From: Bacillota bacterium
Lineage (GTDB): Bacteria > Bacillota > Clostridia > Christensenellales > Aristaeellaceae
Reading direction: 5' to 3'
Assembly (NCBI GenBank): GCA_023413135.1
Contig: JAEZQK010000012.1
Location: 1 to 31,511, forward strand
Length of the DNA stretch: 31,511 bases
Positions 14,958 to 23,159 of this stretch are shown in pieces. Each line of letters opens with the position of its first letter. Position 1 is the stretch's first letter. The position numbers and the translations under genes are program-made. The notes under the pieces are model-generated. The model did no database searches and was not told the DNA's origin. It saw only the letters and a list, made by a program, of their open reading frames with translations.

Positions 14958-17065
14958 AAAGCCCTTCTCCTCTCGTAAGTGATCATCACCCGGCAAAGGA
15001 TATTCTCCTCGTACCACATCTTAAAATTGGTGCCCCACAGGTTGTTGTAAAGGGCCAAATAAAGCCTGTCCCACCGGTCAGGTTTGGAAAAGTCCAGGAG
15101 ATCAGGTTTGCCGACAGCCAAAAGCGGAGTGTCCAGCGGTTCAAGAAGCCAACTGTCCCCGCCGGGCGCATCCATGCGGATGCGCTGCACCGCGTGGCAG
15201 CGCTCGTTTCCGCCCTCTGTCACATGTTCGGGGGAAACCCAGGTGCCTACCTTTTCAAGCTGCAATTTGGCCGATGACGGAAATGCCAGGGGCAGGAACA
15301 GCGCCTCCGGCTTGCGGTTGGCGGGCTTGTCCCTGAGCCATACAGTCAGGAGCAGCTTCCCTTGCGCAAGGGGGCGGAGGGAAGCTTCAAAGGTTGCGGG
15401 GCAGCCGGCGAGCACTCCTAAAGATAAGGGATACGTGCCCTTCCAGCAAAGCGCCCCGCCGCCTGCATGCAGCGCCGCGTCCATTTCCGGCCTATGGGTT
15501 ACGCTGATAAAAGGCGCGTCGCTGAATTCCAGGCCTGGCTTGCAGTTGTCCGGCACAGCCCAGTTTTTGTTTGTATCCATATCGCAGAGAAACTGTCCGG
15601 CAAGGGTTTGATAGGAACACTGCCCCACTTCCTGATATTCCGCCGCGCCGATGGAAAGCTGGAAATCAGCGCTGCCATCGGGCGAGAGCGCAATGCTTCC
15701 GTCCGGCTGATACAGGAGTCTGATCCCACTTAACCGCGCCTCTTTAACGGGGCCTTGGGGAAGCGGTATTTCAGCATCAACAGGCGCATACGGCGTTTCG
15801 CCTTCAGGGTGCGAAATCACCGCCAGGGCCTTTTCCTTCAATGGCTCCGGCAAAAGATTTGCCGCCCGGGTCAAGTACTGCCTCTGCTCCTCATGGGAGG
15901 ACTCGAAGAAGGAATAAGACCGGGTGTCCCAGGTTACGGAAGACGGATGCTGTTGATGGAATTCCTCTTTCGCAAAGGCAAAAAAGTCTTCACAGCCGGG
16001 TACCTGCCCATAGGCATCTTCCAGCCGGTCGCGCTTTCTCGCTTTGTCAAAATCGCTCCTGTTCCAGTTTTTGAAATCGGTCAGATACTTTTTTGCATCC
16101 AGGCCCCAGGTATGCTCGCAGACCAGCAGCAGCTCCTCCAGAAAGGCAGAGCGGGCATCGCGCCCATCCTCCAGCGTAAGATTATGTCTTGCCCAGGTGC
16201 CGTCCTTCATCCAGGCGCTGTCCAGGCGTACAAGCGCCCGGAGCGCCGCTACCTTTTTGGGATCGGTGCCTGTGCCGTGGATCCAGGTATCGCCGATTTC
16301 TTCCGTAATGACGGGAAGCTTTTCCCGGACGCGCCGTAAACCGGCGGCGAAGGCATCCAGGGTGGAAGCGCATATCTCGGCGCCGGGATATTTCTTGCGG
16401 AGCTCGTCAAACTCATGCTGCAAGTGCTCCATGGAGGGAGGCCCCATGTTGTCCTGGCTGTGCATGAAGTAAAGCGCCTCATCATGGCCCTGAACTTCGG
16501 TGACGCCGCCGTAGCTTCGGCAGTAATTGACGATGATGGATTGGCCTGAGCTGTTTTGCCACACAAACAGCGGCGGCACCTTGGGCATGCGCGCAACGCT
16601 GTTGATGCCAATGTGCAGGTACTCGATGCCGCTTTCCGCCATGGGCGCGACGATACCGATGGTATGGCCCGGCACATCCGACATTTTGGCCGCGATGGTT
16701 TTCCGGCCATACGTTTTGTCCAGCCGGGCCGTAATGTTCAGCCCGGTCTTAAGCAGCGTCCCGTCACACAATTCCGAGTGGGTGGTGAAGGGCAGGGCGT
16801 GATAGGTGATATAGCCCTTGCGTATGGCCGCATCCAGCGCGTCCCGCTTTTCCTTTGGGTAGGTCCGCAGCGCCAGGTCGATCAGGTAAGAGCCCACCGT
16901 CCAAACGAATAGGGGCGGGCGGTCCGTCCGGTTGACAGACGACGCGCATTCCATGGCCGCGGGAATATATGTATGGAGATAATGCGCCACAACGGACTGG
17001 GAAAGGTCTGTAAAGCCAATGTCCAGATGCGTTTTGAATACCACGTGCACTTTTTGAATGCTCAC
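14954..17065 (-). CDS. DUF5054 protein, glycoside hydrolase family 38-like
   Basis: A 703-residue soluble protein beginning VHVVFKTHLDIGFTDLS, the hallmark of the DUF5054 group, which is related to GH38 alpha-mannosidases. The H13-L-D15 pair matches the His-x-Asp zinc ligands of the GH38 fold. Further conserved-looking blocks are MSDVPGHT, which may carry the catalytic aspartate, and CEHTWGLD, a likely late metal-ligand site. The C-terminal half is beta-sandwich-like and ends LYNNLWGTNFKMWYEEN. There is no signal peptide, so it acts in the cytosol on imported material. It is followed by the overlapping MBL gene and is divergent from the transporter operon, with which it probably shares a purpose. 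The start has only a distant GAGGG, but the conserved motif begins at residue 6, so it cannot lie much further in. The substrate is not determined. Confidence 0.85.
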   Translation of the reverse strand: MSIQKVHVVFKTHLDIGFTDLSQSVVAHYLHTYIPAAMECASSVNRTDRPPLFVWTVGSYLIDLALRTYPKEKRDALDAAIRKGYITYHALPFTTHSELCDGTLLKTGLNITARLDKTYGRKTIAAKMSDVPGHTIGIVAPMAESGIEYLHIGINSVARMPKVPPLFVWQNSSGQSIIVNYCRSYGGVTEVQGHDEALYFMHSQDNMGPPSMEHLQHEFDELRKKYPGAEICASTLDAFAAGLRRVREKLPVITEEIGDTWIHGTGTDPKKVAALRALVRLDSAWMKDGTWARHNLTLEDGRDARSAFLEELLLVCEHTWGLDAKKYLTDFKNWNRSDFDKARKRDRLEDAYGQVPGCEDFFAFAKEEFHQQHPSSVTWDTRSYSFFESSHEEQRQYLTRAANLLPEPLKEKALAVISHPEGETPYAPVDAEIPLPQGPVKEARLSGIRLLYQPDGSIALSPDGSADFQLSIGAAEYQEVGQCSYQTLAGQFLCDMDTNKNWAVPDNCKPGLEFSDAPFISVTHRPEMDAALHAGGGALCWKGTYPLSLGVLAGCPATFEASLRPLAQGKLLLTVWLRDKPANRKPEALFLPLAFPSSAKLQLEKVGTWVSPEHVTEGGNERCHAVQRIRMDAPGGDSWLLEPLDTPLLAVGKPDLLDFSKPDRWDRLYLALYNNLWGTNFKMWYEENILCRVMITYERRRAL

Positions 17066-17126
17066 AGGAATTCCCTCGATTTCTTTGCCAAAGCAATAAG
17101 GCGGTTCTTTCGAATCAATGTGCCAA

Positions 17127-17156
17127 AGTATAACATGACATGTCCCGGCGTGTAAA
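17127..17156 (-). promoter_or_regulatory. promoter for the DUF5054-MBL operon
   Basis: On the minus strand: -35 TTTACA (17151-17156, 5 of 6), an 18-base spacer, extended -10 TG, and -10 TATACT (17127-17132, 5 of 6). The 5' leader before the ATG at 17065 is about 55 bases. The first stem-loop of the adjacent hairpin cluster begins 17 bases upstream of the -35. Confidence 0.65.
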
Positions 17157-17172
17157 TATCCTTATGCCCAGG

Positions 17173-17332
17173 CCGTCAAAATAGTGCCTATTTTGACGGT
17201 GTTGCACTTTTTGCCTGTTCACTTCGTTCACGGTCGGCAAAAAGTGTAAGGAAAGCTTGCTCCGCAAGCGACCCGCGCACCCGGCAAAGCCGGGCGACAC
17301 GATTACAATTGAAGGGGTTCCACCCCTTCAAT
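17173..17332. repeat. cluster of five consecutive stem-loops
   Basis: Five perfect or near-perfect hairpins in 160 bases: CCGTCAAAATAG with a TGC loop (17173-17199, 12 bp); CACTTTTTGCC with GGCAAAAAGTG (17205-17246, 11 bp, extendable to 14); GCTTGC-TCC-GCAAGC (17255-17269); CCCGGC-AAA-GCCGGG (17280-17294); and ATTGAAGGGG with CCCCTTCAAT (17308-17332, 10 bp). No coding frame or U tract fits them. They lie between two divergent promoters, so they do not end either operon; a palindromic intergenic repeat or a DNA-structure element is likelier. Confidence 0.65.
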
Positions 17333-17488
17333 GCATCCCCAAAGATTTGCTTGACTTTGTTGATGGTCCCTATGTCAGCTGTTTATATGTAATCTGCGCC
17401 ACAGCTTACAAAATTCATGGAAATCGTATACGGCGCCCTCGTGAAGTGGAGCTATGCTGGAAATGGTTGCCGCCGGACCCTCGCTACA

Positions 17489-17628
17489 TACTGCACATAA
17501 GATGGCTGACTGTCCGCCCCGCGGCACAAAAGTATATACACCCGGTTCGATTGCATATGGGCAGGGAAATGGAATCCTGTTATATTATGTGCATAAAGAA
17601 CATTCCAATGTTCGTTTTGTGTGCAGTA
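17489..17628. promoter_or_regulatory. inverted pair of TACTGCACAYAA motifs, possible operators
   Basis: TACTGCACATAA at 17489-17500 recurs inverted as TTGTGTGCAGTA at 17617-17628 (11 of 12 matches). A partial third copy, TTATGTGCA, lies at 17585-17593. All are upstream of the likely promoter of the transporter operon and could bind a regulator such as the AraC protein encoded at 24800. The rest of 17333-17690 shows no credible gene. Confidence 0.3.
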
Positions 17629-17677
17629 TGAAGTGTGCAACCGGCCGCAGAGATGAAAGTGCTCCTGGAGGCGCCGG

Positions 17678-17714
17678 TTGGCCGGATAGGCCGCTGGTAT
17701 GATAATATATACCA
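17678..17714 (+). promoter_or_regulatory. promoter of the transporter operon, with a palindrome over the -10
   Basis: TTGGCC (17678-17683, 4 of 6), a 17-base spacer, then GATAAT (17701-17706, 5 of 6). The inverted repeat TGGTAT (17695-17700) / ATACCA (17709-17714) straddles the -10, where a bound repressor would block transcription. It leaves a leader of about 60 bases before the ATG at 17776. Confidence 0.45.
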
Positions 17715-17775
17715 TTTAGGCCTTCCGTATATGACAGGCGGTTTCAAAAACCTACATATGCATAGGAGGAAGACC

Positions 17776-19797
17776 ATGAAAAAGCACGTATCCCTGTTGC
17801 TCGCCGTCATGATGATGCTGACGGCACTGGCCGCCATACCCGCGGCGTCGGCCAGCCCCGACACCACACAAAAGGAAGCCCCTATCTTTAGCGAGCAGGT
17901 TGCCGCGGGCAAGCTGCCGCCGCTTGAGGAACGCTTGCCGGTGGCAGCCGACGTGATGGTGGAGCCCGATGTGGTATCCCTGGGCCAATATGGCGGCAGC
18001 ATCACAATGCAATCCAACGACAACGGCCGCTGGAGCGCCTGGGGCTACATCAGCGAGCAGAGCATGTTCCGCTTCAAGCAGGACGGCTCCGGCGAAGTGG
18101 AACCCAACGTCTGCAAGGAATTTTTTCCCAACGAGGATTCCACGGTGTGGACCATCAAGCTGCGCGAAGGAATGAAATGGTCCGACGGCCATCCCTTCAC
18201 CGCCGATGACGTGATCTTCTATTACAACCATATGTCCACCCCGGCTTTGAATGAAGACCGTACCGCGGTGGCTGCCGATGCGCCGGGATACTACAGCGCA
18301 TACACCTCCAAGCCCTACAACTGCTACCAGGTAACGAAAGACGGCAAGAAGAGCTGGGCCGAATTTAAAAAGGTAAGCGACTATGAGTTCACCGTGACCT
18401 TTGTTAATCCCAAGCCCTCCTTCGCCCAGGATGTGGCGGTGGACAACAAGTGGATGTTCCTGCCCAAGCATTTCTATGTAAACTACGTAGCCCGCAAGGA
18501 TGGCGTGGCGGATGATGCCACCTTCCCCCTAATCACCCAAGAGCAGGCCCTCAGCAATGCCAACAAGGATTTCGGCAAGCAGTGGGATTCCTATTCCACC
18601 ATGAGCAAGGCCATCGGCTACTATCACTGGGATTACGCCATCGTTCCCCAGTTGCGCAGCTTCATCGCCGTGAAGGATAACTGGAACGTTGTGGGCGAGA
18701 CCTATGAGCTGGTCCGCAACCCCTACTTCTGGAAGACCGACAGCGAAGGCCGTCAACTGCCTTACCTGGACAGTGTGAAGTACAAAATCATCAACGAACA
18801 GGATCAGATCACCCTGGCTGCCAGCGCCGGCGAGTTTGATATCATCGATCCCCTTGATTTCGCCGTGGTCGCCACTGCTTTGAAGGATACCCACACTTTG
18901 AGGCCCTGGGCTTCCGCAGGCTGGTCAACCGATGAAAACATCCAGCTGAACCTGACTGTGAAAGACCTTGACAAGCGTGCCCTGTTCCAGGACAAGCGCT
19001 TCCGCGAGGCGCTGAGCATCTGCGTGGACCGCAACCTGCTCAACGAAACGCTGCGCAACGGCGTCTCCCGCCCCTGGCAGGCATCCGTGGGCGAAGGCCT
19101 GATTGGATATGATGCCGAATGGTCCGCCAAATGGACGGAATACGATGTTGCCAAGGCCAATACCCTGATGGACGAGATCACCGAGCCCTGGGATTTAAAA
19201 GATGGAACCTACCGCAAGATGAAGGGCACCGACAAGGATGTTGAGATCATTCTCACAATCAAGGATCCGTCCCTGTACGGCGACTTTGTATCCCTTCTGC
19301 AGTCCGCTTACAAGGCCATCGGAGTGAAGCTCAGCGACAAGGTGGATGCCGATTCCCGCACCACCATGCTCTCCAACGATGTGGAAGCTTCCATTGAAGT
19401 GACCAGCGTTTCCACCCCCGCCCTTAGGCCCGACTCCATCGTACCCATGCGGAACGTGGCCTTCTGGCACTCCGCCTTCGGCAAGTGGTATGAGGATGGC
19501 AAGAGCGAAGCCAACGGCGGCGTTGCGCCCACCGGCGATGTTTTGAAGCTGGTCGAAGCCTATGACCGCATGAAGGCCGCCGCCGGCCCCGACCGCGACA
19601 AGATCGTTGCGGAGTGCGTACAGGAGATCTACAACCTGCACAAGGAAAACGTATGGCTCATCGGCTACCTGGCGCCGCTGCCTTCCCGCAACCTGGTGGG
19701 CAACAAGCTCCATAACTTCAAGGAAGGCCTGCTGAGCGTGGATGAGTTCCGCTTCCTGGGCCTGGGCCGTCCGGAACAGTGGTGGATTGAGCAATAA
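17776..19797 (+). CDS. ABC transporter substrate-binding protein, family 5 (Opp/Dpp type)
   Basis: A 673-residue exported solute-binding protein. AGGAGG six bases before the ATG at 17776 fixes the start. Residues 1-26 are a signal peptide (MKKHVSLLL, Met/Ala core, AASA cut site). SBP_bac_5 features follow: WTIKLREGMKWSDGHPFTADDV, YELVRNPYFWK, DKRFREALSICVDRN, and a C-terminal lid. It is longer than DppA-type proteins (about 540 residues), in keeping with the large family-5 members found beside glycosidase genes. It has no lipobox cysteine, unusual for a Gram-positive binding protein. It heads the operon, and a stable hairpin after it separates it from the permeases. The ligand is unknown; the context points to an oligosaccharide rather than a peptide. 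Confidence 0.93.
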   Translation: MKKHVSLLLAVMMMLTALAAIPAASASPDTTQKEAPIFSEQVAAGKLPPLEERLPVAADVMVEPDVVSLGQYGGSITMQSNDNGRWSAWGYISEQSMFRFKQDGSGEVEPNVCKEFFPNEDSTVWTIKLREGMKWSDGHPFTADDVIFYYNHMSTPALNEDRTAVAADAPGYYSAYTSKPYNCYQVTKDGKKSWAEFKKVSDYEFTVTFVNPKPSFAQDVAVDNKWMFLPKHFYVNYVARKDGVADDATFPLITQEQALSNANKDFGKQWDSYSTMSKAIGYYHWDYAIVPQLRSFIAVKDNWNVVGETYELVRNPYFWKTDSEGRQLPYLDSVKYKIINEQDQITLAASAGEFDIIDPLDFAVVATALKDTHTLRPWASAGWSTDENIQLNLTVKDLDKRALFQDKRFREALSICVDRNLLNETLRNGVSRPWQASVGEGLIGYDAEWSAKWTEYDVAKANTLMDEITEPWDLKDGTYRKMKGTDKDVEIILTIKDPSLYGDFVSLLQSAYKAIGVKLSDKVDADSRTTMLSNDVEASIEVTSVSTPALRPDSIVPMRNVAFWHSAFGKWYEDGKSEANGGVAPTGDVLKLVEAYDRMKAAAGPDRDKIVAECVQEIYNLHKENVWLIGYLAPLPSRNLVGNKLHNFKEGLLSVDEFRFLGLGRPEQWWIEQ

Positions 19798-19850
19798 TGT
19801 TTTTTGAGGAAATGATGAGGTCGTTTTCTCAGGGATGTTCCCAGTGTCAT

Positions 19851-19890
19851 ACACGGACCATGCGACCAGCAATGGCCGCATGGTTCGTGT
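19851..19890 (+). other. intercistronic stem-loop after the binding-protein gene
   Basis: ACACGGACCATGCG (19851-19864) pairs with CGCATGGTTCGTGT (19877-19890) over 14 positions including one G-U, around a 12-base loop. There is no U tract, so it is not an intrinsic terminator. Such hairpins commonly protect the 3' end of a binding-protein message and so give more of it than of the permeases downstream. Confidence 0.6.
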
Positions 19891-19920
19891 GTTACACGCA
19901 GTTTGGAGGGGGGCACAAGG

Positions 19921-20913
19921 ATGGAAAAAGGGAGATACATCTTAAAGCGCTTGATGCTGGCGGCCATTACCCTGCTGCTGATCACGTTTGTGGTGTTTTT
20001 CGTGATCCAATTACCGCCAGGGGATTATGTGGACACGCTGGTCGCCAAGGCGATTTCCGAGGGCGAGCGGGTAACGGAGGCGGAGATACAGATCCTGAAG
20101 GAAACGTATGGCGTCAACCGGCCTTTTATGGTGCAGTATTTTGCCTGGCTGGGCGGCATCCTGACGGGGGACTGGGGCACTTCGTTCTACTATAGTCAGG
20201 ACATTCTCGTAAAAATTGGCGAGACGCTTGGCATCACCTTGACCCTTTCCATTTGCACCATGGTCTTTACATACCTTTTGTCCATCCCCATTGCCATCTA
20301 TTCGGCCAAGCACCAATATTCCATCGGAGATTACCTGTTCACCTTCATCGGTTTTATCGGCATGGCTATCCCCAACTTTCTATTTGCTATTTTATTGATG
20401 TATGCTTCCTATAAGCTTTTCGGCGACCCGCTGATGGGTCTGCCCGAATATGGCATTACCTCCTTTGCGACATTTCTGGAATGGGGGAAACGAATGCTGA
20501 TCCCCATACTCGTCATCGGCACCAGCGGCACCTGCGGCCTGATACGTTCCATCCGGGCGCAGATGCTGGATGAACAGGGCCAGCCTTATGTGCTGGCTAT
20601 CCGGGCCAAGGGCGTCAGCGAAGGCGCCATCACCTTAAAATACCAGATGCGGGCCGTTTTAAATCCCATCGTCAGCGGCCTTGGCGGCATGATTTCCGGC
20701 ATCTTCAACGGCAGCACCATCACAGCCATCGTTTTGATGCTGCCCACATTGGGGCCGGTGCTTTTGAAAGCTTTGCAAACACAGGATATTTACCTTTCGG
20801 GCGGCATTTTGCTGATTTCGGCGATACTGGTCGTCATCGGCAACCTGATTTCCGATCTGCTCCTTGCGGTGCTCGATCCGCGCATCAAGCTGTTGGAGGA
20901 GAGGCAAAAATGA
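19921..20913 (+). CDS. ABC transporter permease, DppB/OppB type
   Basis: A 330-residue inner-membrane permease with about six transmembrane helices (first at about residues 11-32, LMLAAITLLLITFVVFFVIQ). The motif LPPGDYVD, then GLIRSIRAQMLDEQGQPYV and the EAA-type loop RAKGVSEGAI, mark the OppB/DppB family (BPD_transp_1). It forms the channel with the next gene's product. GGAGGGG stands about ten bases before the ATG at 19921; the TTG at 19903 would put that site inside the gene, so it is rejected. The stop overlaps the next start (ATGA at 20910), indicating tight coupling. Length is normal for the family. Confidence 0.94.
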   Translation: MEKGRYILKRLMLAAITLLLITFVVFFVIQLPPGDYVDTLVAKAISEGERVTEAEIQILKETYGVNRPFMVQYFAWLGGILTGDWGTSFYYSQDILVKIGETLGITLTLSICTMVFTYLLSIPIAIYSAKHQYSIGDYLFTFIGFIGMAIPNFLFAILLMYASYKLFGDPLMGLPEYGITSFATFLEWGKRMLIPILVIGTSGTCGLIRSIRAQMLDEQGQPYVLAIRAKGVSEGAITLKYQMRAVLNPIVSGLGGMISGIFNGSTITAIVLMLPTLGPVLLKALQTQDIYLSGGILLISAILVVIGNLISDLLLAVLDPRIKLLEERQK

Positions 20914-22097
20914 GTCTGAACGACGCAGCCGTGTCGCACGCGGAGGCTGCCCTGACCGATAAAGAGCGGCGGGCGCTGGAAAAGAAAAGAAGGAAACAGG
21001 AGAAATATTATCTATCCTCCCAATGGAAGCTGATGGGCCGGAAGCTCCTCCGGCATAAGCTGGCGGTGATCAGCTTTGTGGTGCTTGGGGTTTTGTACTT
21101 GGGTGCCCTCTTTGCCCCTTTCCTTTCGCCCAAGGGCCTGGAGGATTATTCCGGAACCTACTCCAACGCGCCGCCCACTAAAATTCATTTCTATCACAAC
21201 GGAGAATACCTGGGTCCCTTCGTGTACCGGTTTACGGTGGAACGGGACATGTTCGAAAATAAGATTTTCAAGGAAGATACGTCCCAGCCCTATCCTTTGA
21301 AATTCTTCGTGAAGGGCGCTTCCTATAAGCTGCTGGGCTTTATCCCAAGCGACATCCATTTGTTTGATGTGGACAATACCGGCCTTCCCAAGGGAAAGGA
21401 TCCCACGCAGGTGCTTTTGTTCGGCGGGGATAAGCTGGGCCGCGATCTTTATTCCCGCGTGCTCCTGGGCAGCCAGATATCCCTTACCGTGCCGCTGCTC
21501 GGGACGCTGATCTCCTTTGTGCTGGCGGTAATCATCGGCAGCATATCGGGCTACTATGGCGGCATTGTGGACATCATCATCCAGCGGATCATTGAGGTGC
21601 TGTCCTCTTTCCCCACGCTGCCACTATGGATGGCCCTTTCCGCCGCCATACCGGCGGGCATCCCGGTACAGCAGGTATTTTTGTTCATCACCATCATCAT
21701 GAGCTTGCTCAGTTGGCCGGGCCTTGCCCGCACCGTACGTTCCAAGTTCCTGTCGCTGAAAAAAGAGGATTTCATCATGGCGGCCAGGCTGTCCGGCGTG
21801 TCGGACGCGGCCATCATCCGCCGCCATCTGGTGCCGGGCTTCATGAGCTACCTGATCGTAAGCCTCACATTAGGGGTACCCCACATGATCCTGGGCGAAA
21901 CCTCCATGAGCTTCCTTGGGCTTGGCATGCGGGCGCCGGCCACCAGTTGGGGCGTGCTTTTGCAGGAGTGCCAGAGCATCGGCAACATTGCCAACTGCCC
22001 CTGGAAGCTGATCCCGCTTTTGTTTGTGGGCCTGGCGGTGCTGGCGTTCAACTTCCTTGGCGACGGCCTTCGGGATGCCGCCGACCCGTATAAGTGA
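20910..22097 (+). CDS. ABC transporter permease, DppC/OppC type
   Basis: A 395-residue membrane permease, second channel subunit. The amino end is a charged cytosolic stretch (about 1-50), then one helix (about 52-70) and an extracytoplasmic insertion of roughly 90 residues before the conserved GGDKLGRDLYSRVLLGSQ. Usual DppC proteins are near 300 residues, so this insertion is notable and could contact the large binding protein. The EAA loop is AARLSGVSDAAIIRRHLVP, followed by GETSMSFLGLGMRAP, both typical of the family. It overlaps the previous gene by four bases and ends ten bases before the first ATPase start. Confidence 0.94.
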   Translation: MSLNDAAVSHAEAALTDKERRALEKKRRKQEKYYLSSQWKLMGRKLLRHKLAVISFVVLGVLYLGALFAPFLSPKGLEDYSGTYSNAPPTKIHFYHNGEYLGPFVYRFTVERDMFENKIFKEDTSQPYPLKFFVKGASYKLLGFIPSDIHLFDVDNTGLPKGKDPTQVLLFGGDKLGRDLYSRVLLGSQISLTVPLLGTLISFVLAVIIGSISGYYGGIVDIIIQRIIEVLSSFPTLPLWMALSAAIPAGIPVQQVFLFITIIMSLLSWPGLARTVRSKFLSLKKEDFIMAARLSGVSDAAIIRRHLVPGFMSYLIVSLTLGVPHMILGETSMSFLGLGMRAPATSWGVLLQECQSIGNIANCPWKLIPLLFVGLAVLAFNFLGDGLRDAADPYK

Positions 22098-22106
22098 GGT
22101 GTGAGG

Positions 22107-23159
22107 ATGATGAAGGAAACGGGGCAGACGGTGCTCACGGTATCGGACCTTCAAATCAGCATCAAGCTGGATGAGGGCCTCCTCACGCCGGTCAGGGGTG
22201 TGGATTTTACGCTGCATGCCAACGAAACGCTGGGGCTGGTGGGCGAATCCGGGTGCGGAAAAAGCCTGACGTGCAAGGCGGTACTTGGCATCAACAGCAA
22301 AAACTGCAAAACCACGGGCAAGATCGCGTTTACGGATGAAAAAGGGAAGACACGCGATCTTTTGACCATGAAGTTTGGCGGCAGGGAAATACGGGACATC
22401 CGGGGCAAGAGCATTGCCATGATCTTTCAGGAGCCAATGAGCGCCTTTTCGCCCCTATATACGGTGGGCGGGCAATTGGCTGAGAGCGCACGCATCCATC
22501 TAAATAAAAGCAAAATGGAAGCCAGAAAACTTGTGCTGGACGCCATGAAAAAAGTGGGGATCGCCAATCCGGAAAAGCGGTTTGACCAGCATCCCCATGA
22601 ATTTTCCGGCGGCATGCTGCAACGGGCCTTGATCGCCATGGCTCTAATATGCAGCCCCCGCATTTTGATTGCCGACGAGCCCACCACGGCGCTGGATGTA
22701 ACCATCCAGGCGCAGATACTGGACCTGCTCAAGCAACTGCAAAAGGATTATGGAATGTCCATCCTGTACATCACCCACGACCTGGGCACCGTGGCGCAGT
22801 TGTGCGACCGGGTGGCGGTGATGTATCTGGGACGCATCATTGAGGCAGGGCCAACGACGGAAATTTTCAAAAACCCCGTTCACCCCTATACCAGGGGGCT
22901 GATCGGCTCGGTGCACAAGATCGGCGGGGGAAAGGAACGGCTCTTTTCCATCAAGGGCCATGTGCCCCTGGCCATGAATCTCATCGACCGGTGCTCCTTT
23001 TACGACAGGTGCGCGTATAAGGACACGGAAGTTTGCTCCGCCAGGGAGCCCCGGCTTGCCCGGGTGGGCGAGAACCACTACGCAGCTTGCTATAAGCCCT
23101 GGGAAGAGAAAAGAGCCGCAAACGGGGAGGAGGAAGCGCAATGCCTGATGCAATCCTGA
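22107..23159 (+). CDS. ABC transporter ATP-binding protein, DppD/OppD type
   Basis: A 350-residue cytosolic ATPase of the peptide/nickel family. Walker A GESGCGKS, Q-loop MIFQEPMSAFSPLY, signature FSGGMLQR, Walker B ILIADEPTTALD and H-loop ITHD are all intact. The C-terminal oligo_HPY region has cysteine motifs (CSFYDRCAY, CSAREP) as in OppD/DppD, which in this family can hold an iron-sulfur cluster. I chose the ATG at 22107 over an in-frame GTG at 22101, since the GAGG site lies just before it. It overlaps the next ATPase by 19 bases. The pair would form a heterodimeric motor for the two permeases. Confidence 0.93.
   Translation: MMKETGQTVLTVSDLQISIKLDEGLLTPVRGVDFTLHANETLGLVGESGCGKSLTCKAVLGINSKNCKTTGKIAFTDEKGKTRDLLTMKFGGREIRDIRGKSIAMIFQEPMSAFSPLYTVGGQLAESARIHLNKSKMEARKLVLDAMKKVGIANPEKRFDQHPHEFSGGMLQRALIAMALICSPRILIADEPTTALDVTIQAQILDLLKQLQKDYGMSILYITHDLGTVAQLCDRVAVMYLGRIIEAGPTTEIFKNPVHPYTRGLIGSVHKIGGGKERLFSIKGHVPLAMNLIDRCSFYDRCAYKDTEVCSAREPRLARVGENHYAACYKPWEEKRAANGEEEAQCLMQS

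Noticed and set aside
17173..17332. Hairpin cluster as a CRISPR array
   Set aside because: The stems differ from each other in sequence and length and there are no equal-sized spacers or cas genes.
17257..17715. Short frames in the 17.3-17.7 kb gap
   Set aside because: They run through hairpins and on both strands alike, with no ribosome site and no recognisable protein.
19797..20195. Plus-strand frame of 132 codons after the binding-protein gene
   Set aside because: Overlaps the intercistronic hairpin and the first permease in another frame; the permease has clear membrane and family motifs.
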